NCBI RefSeq assembly: GCF_001905595.1 | Contig: NZ_LIXI01000002.1 | Coordinates: 310,001 to 374,000 of the forward strand | Source: Streptomyces sp. CB00316 | GTDB taxonomy: Bacteria > Actinomycetota > Actinomycetes > Streptomycetales > Streptomycetaceae | Direction: 5' to 3' | DNA length: 64,000 nt | Shown here: in pieces, positions 61,660 to 64,000 of the stretch | How positions within the stretch are numbered: position 1 is the first letter of the stretch | Layout: each line of letters starts with the position of its first letter | Notes under the pieces: model-generated | What the model saw: only the letters and a program-made list of their open reading frames with translations | Databases searched by the model: none | What the model was told of the DNA's origin: nothing | Position numbers and translations under genes: made by a program

Positions 61660-62502
61660 TCAACGGCTCTTTTCTGACCGGAGCTGGGAGAGGGTGTGCA
61701 CGACCGGCAAGTCGTACTGGTCCTTGTCCTGCTCCCAGAAAGCGAGTACCCGAGCCGTGGCCTCGGCCATGTCCGTGGGCAGGTCGGCCGCGCGGAGGGT
61801 GTCGGCGACCTCTTCCATCTCAGGTGCCCAGCGCCAGGCTCGGGCTGCAACATTCGGCAGGTACTCCGGATCGGAGAGGATCGCGGAGATCATGATCTCG
61901 GCTTCGGCCGTGAGCTGATCACCGACTCCATGGGCATCGGCGAGCGCGTGAGCGATGCCGGCGAGGGTGCGAGCGGCCTTCTGGTAGCTGGCAAAGGCCA
62001 TCTTCAGCGCGGAAGCGGAACCGGGTGTGTCCCCGACCCGGCACACGTGCAGCGCAGAGTCCGTGAACAGCGATGCCACCAGCTCGACGGGAGAGTCGGC
62101 CCCTGCGAGATAGAGCCGTGTGGCACGCCCCTCGCCTGGCGGCTGACCGAAAACGGCACCGTCGACAACTGCGGAGCCGGGGCGGATCTCGTCGGCGATG
62201 CGCCGTACGCGTTGAGGGCTGATGGCGTTTACATCGGCGTACACCCCCGCGAAGCCGTGCGCGGCCACCGCCGCCGCAACGTCCTCCGCCGCCTGTGGTG
62301 GGCACACCGAGAGAACGACCGCGCTTCGGGACAGCGCTTCCGCGAGCGAGTCGTACGCCGTGGCACCGGCTTCCCTCCCGCGGAGCCAGGTGTTCTCACT
62401 GCGGCCCTTGGTCACCGACAGTGCCTCATGGCCGCCGGCGACGAGCTCGGCGGTGATCGCCGCGCCCATGGTCCCAGGGTGGAGGACGGTCACGGTGATC
62501 AC
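61660..62502 (-). CDS. NAD(P)-dependent oxidoreductase (6-phosphogluconate/beta-hydroxyacid dehydrogenase-like)
   Basis: The 280-residue protein has an N-terminal Rossmann domain MITVTVLHPGTMGAAITAEL with GxMGxxI. VLSVCPPQAAEDVAAAVAAH, GVYADVNAISPQRVRRIADE and GSAVVDGAVFGQPP follow. The C-terminal helical domain carries LKMAFASYQKAARTLAGIAH, with the catalytic Lys analogue in ALKMAF. It is like actinobacterial DUF1932-type dehydrogenases. Substrate unknown. It converges on the relaxase remnant. ATG start. Confidence 0.9.
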   Translation of the reverse strand: MITVTVLHPGTMGAAITAELVAGGHEALSVTKGRSENTWLRGREAGATAYDSLAEALSRSAVVLSVCPPQAAEDVAAAVAAHGFAGVYADVNAISPQRVRRIADEIRPGSAVVDGAVFGQPPGEGRATRLYLAGADSPVELVASLFTDSALHVCRVGDTPGSASALKMAFASYQKAARTLAGIAHALADAHGVGDQLTAEAEIMISAILSDPEYLPNVAARAWRWAPEMEEVADTLRAADLPTDMAEATARVLAFWEQDKDQYDLPVVHTLSQLRSEKSR

Positions 62503-62803
62503 TGGCTGCCTCCGGCGGTGCGCGACGTGGAATGTCCCTCATCCCCATGATCCGCTGTCGCTCGGCACCGGCGGCTTCAGGATCAATGCCTGGTGGCAGT
62601 CCGGGCACTGAATGGCGGGCAGAAGTGCCGCCGGTCTCGGACTCGCCGTTCAGGACGGGACAGCGGTACACGAGCCGTGGCCCCGACTGCCCTTGCAGCT
62701 CGTCTCACGCTGAAGCCGCGTCATGGGTACCGTGCAGGAGACGAACTCTGTACGGACAGACCGGCGGTCGCGCCGGATCGTCCGGCGGCTGGGAGGTGTC
62801 CTG

Positions 62804-64000
62804 ATGCTGGAGGAAGCCGAGGAGATCGGCAAGCGCGCTCGCAGGGCGAGGCTGCGGCTGGGCATGCCGCAGGCCGACCTGGCGACGGCTCTCGGGAAGT
62901 CGCAGGGCTGGGTGTCGAAGATGGAGCGTGGCCTGATCGAGCTGGACCGGGTCGGGCTGCTCAACCAGGTGGCCGCAGAGCTGCACGTCCATCCGAACGA
63001 CCTGATCGGACGCCCGTACAGCAGCTCCCCCGACGACAGCCAGTGGCAGGTCGCCGCCTCGTCGATCCTGCGCGAGCTGCGTCGCTACGACCTCGTTCCC
63101 GTCTTCGACGGGGTTCCCCGACCGGCCTCACAGCTATGGCGTGAGGTGACCCGGCTGCACCGCCTGCGGGACACCGCCTCCAACGTCGCGATCCTCCGAG
63201 TTCTCCCGGACCTGTTCCGGGAAGCGCGCGCCCTGGCGGAGGACTCGGACGGGCACGAGCGGGAAGAGGCGTATGCCATTTACGCCGTGTGCTGCAAGTT
63301 CGCGCACACCGCCGCGCACGCCCTCGGACACCCGGAGCTTGTGGCCATGGCGTGCGAACGGGCCGCGTGGTCTGCCAGGTTGTCGGGAGATTCGGTGCTG
63401 CCGGCCGTCGCCGACTGGATGCGCGTCTGGGACATGTGGGCGACGGCTGACTGGACCGATGCTCTGACCCTCTCGGACAAGGCGATCGCCTCGGTGCAAC
63501 AGCCGTACGAGCATGGTGATCCGCTGGCCGTGCGGGCTTGGGGCACGCTTCAGCTTCGGGCGGCCATTTCCGCCGCTCGGGCCAACCGTCCATCGGAAGC
63601 GGAGGACCGGATCGGACACGCGAAGGACGCGGCGGAACGCATGGACGCTTACGTCGGGGCACCGGTGTACGACCGGCATTCGCTGACGTTCTCCGCCGGA
63701 AACGTGCAGATCCACGCGATCAGCGTGGCCCTGGAAATGGGCAAGCAGGGCAAAGCTCTGGAGATAAACCGCCGCACCAGCCCGAGCTTGGTCGGGGCAC
63801 TGCCCAACTCACGTCAGGGCCACCACCACATGGACGTCGCACGGGCCTGGCTGTGGGACGGGAACCGGGCAAAGGCCCTCACCGAGCTGGAGACGGCTGA
63901 GCGCATCGCGCCGCAGCTCGTACGTAACCACCCCATCGCCCGTTCAACGCTCCGCAGTATCGTCTACGCCGAACGAGCGACCACAAGGGAAAAGCTGCGG
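62804..64000 (+). CDS. XRE-family regulator with a C-terminal TPR-like region, 3' end outside the window
   Basis: The frame runs open for 399 codons to the last base. The N-terminal HTH is RLRLGMPQADLATALGKSQG followed by WVSKMERGLIELDRV. The long C-terminal region is helical with TPR-like spacing (AYAIYAVCCKFAHTAAHALG, ALTLSDKAIASVQQPYEHGD, RAWLWDGNRAKALTELETAE). This architecture is common among streptomycete regulators that bind small ligands or peptides. ATG 62804 follows GGGAGG; an in-frame ATG at 62723 would add 27 residues. It is divergent from the oxidoreductase gene. Confidence 0.88.
   Translation, partial: MLEEAEEIGKRARRARLRLGMPQADLATALGKSQGWVSKMERGLIELDRVGLLNQVAAELHVHPNDLIGRPYSSSPDDSQWQVAASSILRELRRYDLVPVFDGVPRPASQLWREVTRLHRLRDTASNVAILRVLPDLFREARALAEDSDGHEREEAYAIYAVCCKFAHTAAHALGHPELVAMACERAAWSARLSGDSVLPAVADWMRVWDMWATADWTDALTLSDKAIASVQQPYEHGDPLAVRAWGTLQLRAAISAARANRPSEAEDRIGHAKDAAERMDAYVGAPVYDRHSLTFSAGNVQIHAISVALEMGKQGKALEINRRTSPSLVGALPNSRQGHHHMDVARAWLWDGNRAKALTELETAERIAPQLVRNHPIARSTLRSIVYAERATTREKLR

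Larger units (their letters stand above)
54432..61677. mobile_element. Integrated mobilizable element next to tRNA-Gly (extent approximate)
   Basis: A tyrosine integrase and excisionase, an XRE regulator and a relaxase (frameshifted) lie between a tRNA gene and unrelated genes, with an HNH nuclease and a lower-GC two-gene cassette on the tRNA side. The GC fall is visible by eye from about 54.6 to 57.9 kb. No direct repeat of the tRNA 3' end was found within the window, so the right end may lie beyond it, or the element may be partly deleted. It is probably an AICE/IME-type element no longer able to move. Confidence 0.65.

Overview
The window is a high-GC actinobacterial chromosome segment, almost certainly Streptomyces. 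The reasons are codon-position GC bias, GTG and TTG starts, a parS site, HspR (HAIR) and DasR-type operators, and the gene order purA ... kynA/kynU ... fba ... pyrE ... clpB ... dnaK-grpE-dnaJ-hspR. I remember that order as the purA-to-dnaK core segment of S. coelicolor. No database was searched; assignments rest on reading motifs and context.

Layout. 0-5 kb: the end of an FG-GAP repeat protein, a DCC thioredoxin-fold protein tail-to-tail with an HTTM/DUF5819 pair, and a secreted DUF3494 ice-binding-like protein with an unusual repetitive Gly/Thr/His tail. 5-11 kb: a secreted beta-propeller/Ig-like protein, a PucR-type regulator, a second DnaN-like sliding clamp and a GH19 chitinase behind a near-perfect DasR-type operator. 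11.5-16 kb: a coupled group of a small protein, a polyprenyl diphosphate synthase and a latex-clearing-protein-like (DUF2236) oxygenase, then a membrane-anchored PstS-like protein. 16-27 kb: purA, a diacylglycerol-kinase-like protein, a P450, a two-component system, an NmrA-like protein and the tryptophan-to-anthranilate operon (kynA, kynU, alpha/beta hydrolase). 27-40 kb: an MFS exporter, a decayed MalY/PatB aminotransferase, fba, a parS site, pyrE, and conserved core genes up to clpB.

40-48 kb: a small accessory island sits between two HspR-controlled loci. It holds a short secreted peptide with two WDxAP motifs, a coupled Rieske-like protein whose cluster histidines are arginines, a divergent LuxR-type regulator and the frameshifted remains of a second copy of that regulator. 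The hspR-dnaJ-grpE-dnaK operon follows. HAIR operators lie in front of both clpB and dnaK.

48-54.4 kb: a sugar transferase, a large CCG-domain iron-sulfur oxidoreductase, a broken FG-GAP lipoprotein, a Yip1-like membrane protein, a phosphoribosyltransferase coupled to dcd, a tiny zinc-ribbon protein and tRNA-Gly(CCC).

54.4 kb to the end: an integrated element next to the tRNA. It carries tyrosine integrase, excisionase, XRE regulator, a twice-frameshifted relaxase, a Cys-type HNH nuclease and a lower-GC two-gene cassette. The two cassette proteins share a short Asn/Gly-rich motif (GxxNQVNTGxxGGxMxQ), one at the C-terminus of a membrane protein and one at the N-terminus of its translationally coupled partner. 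That is the arrangement expected of paired prion-like signalling motifs in bacterial conflict systems, and it is my leading candidate for an undescribed system. The WDxAP-peptide/Rieske-like/LuxR island is second.
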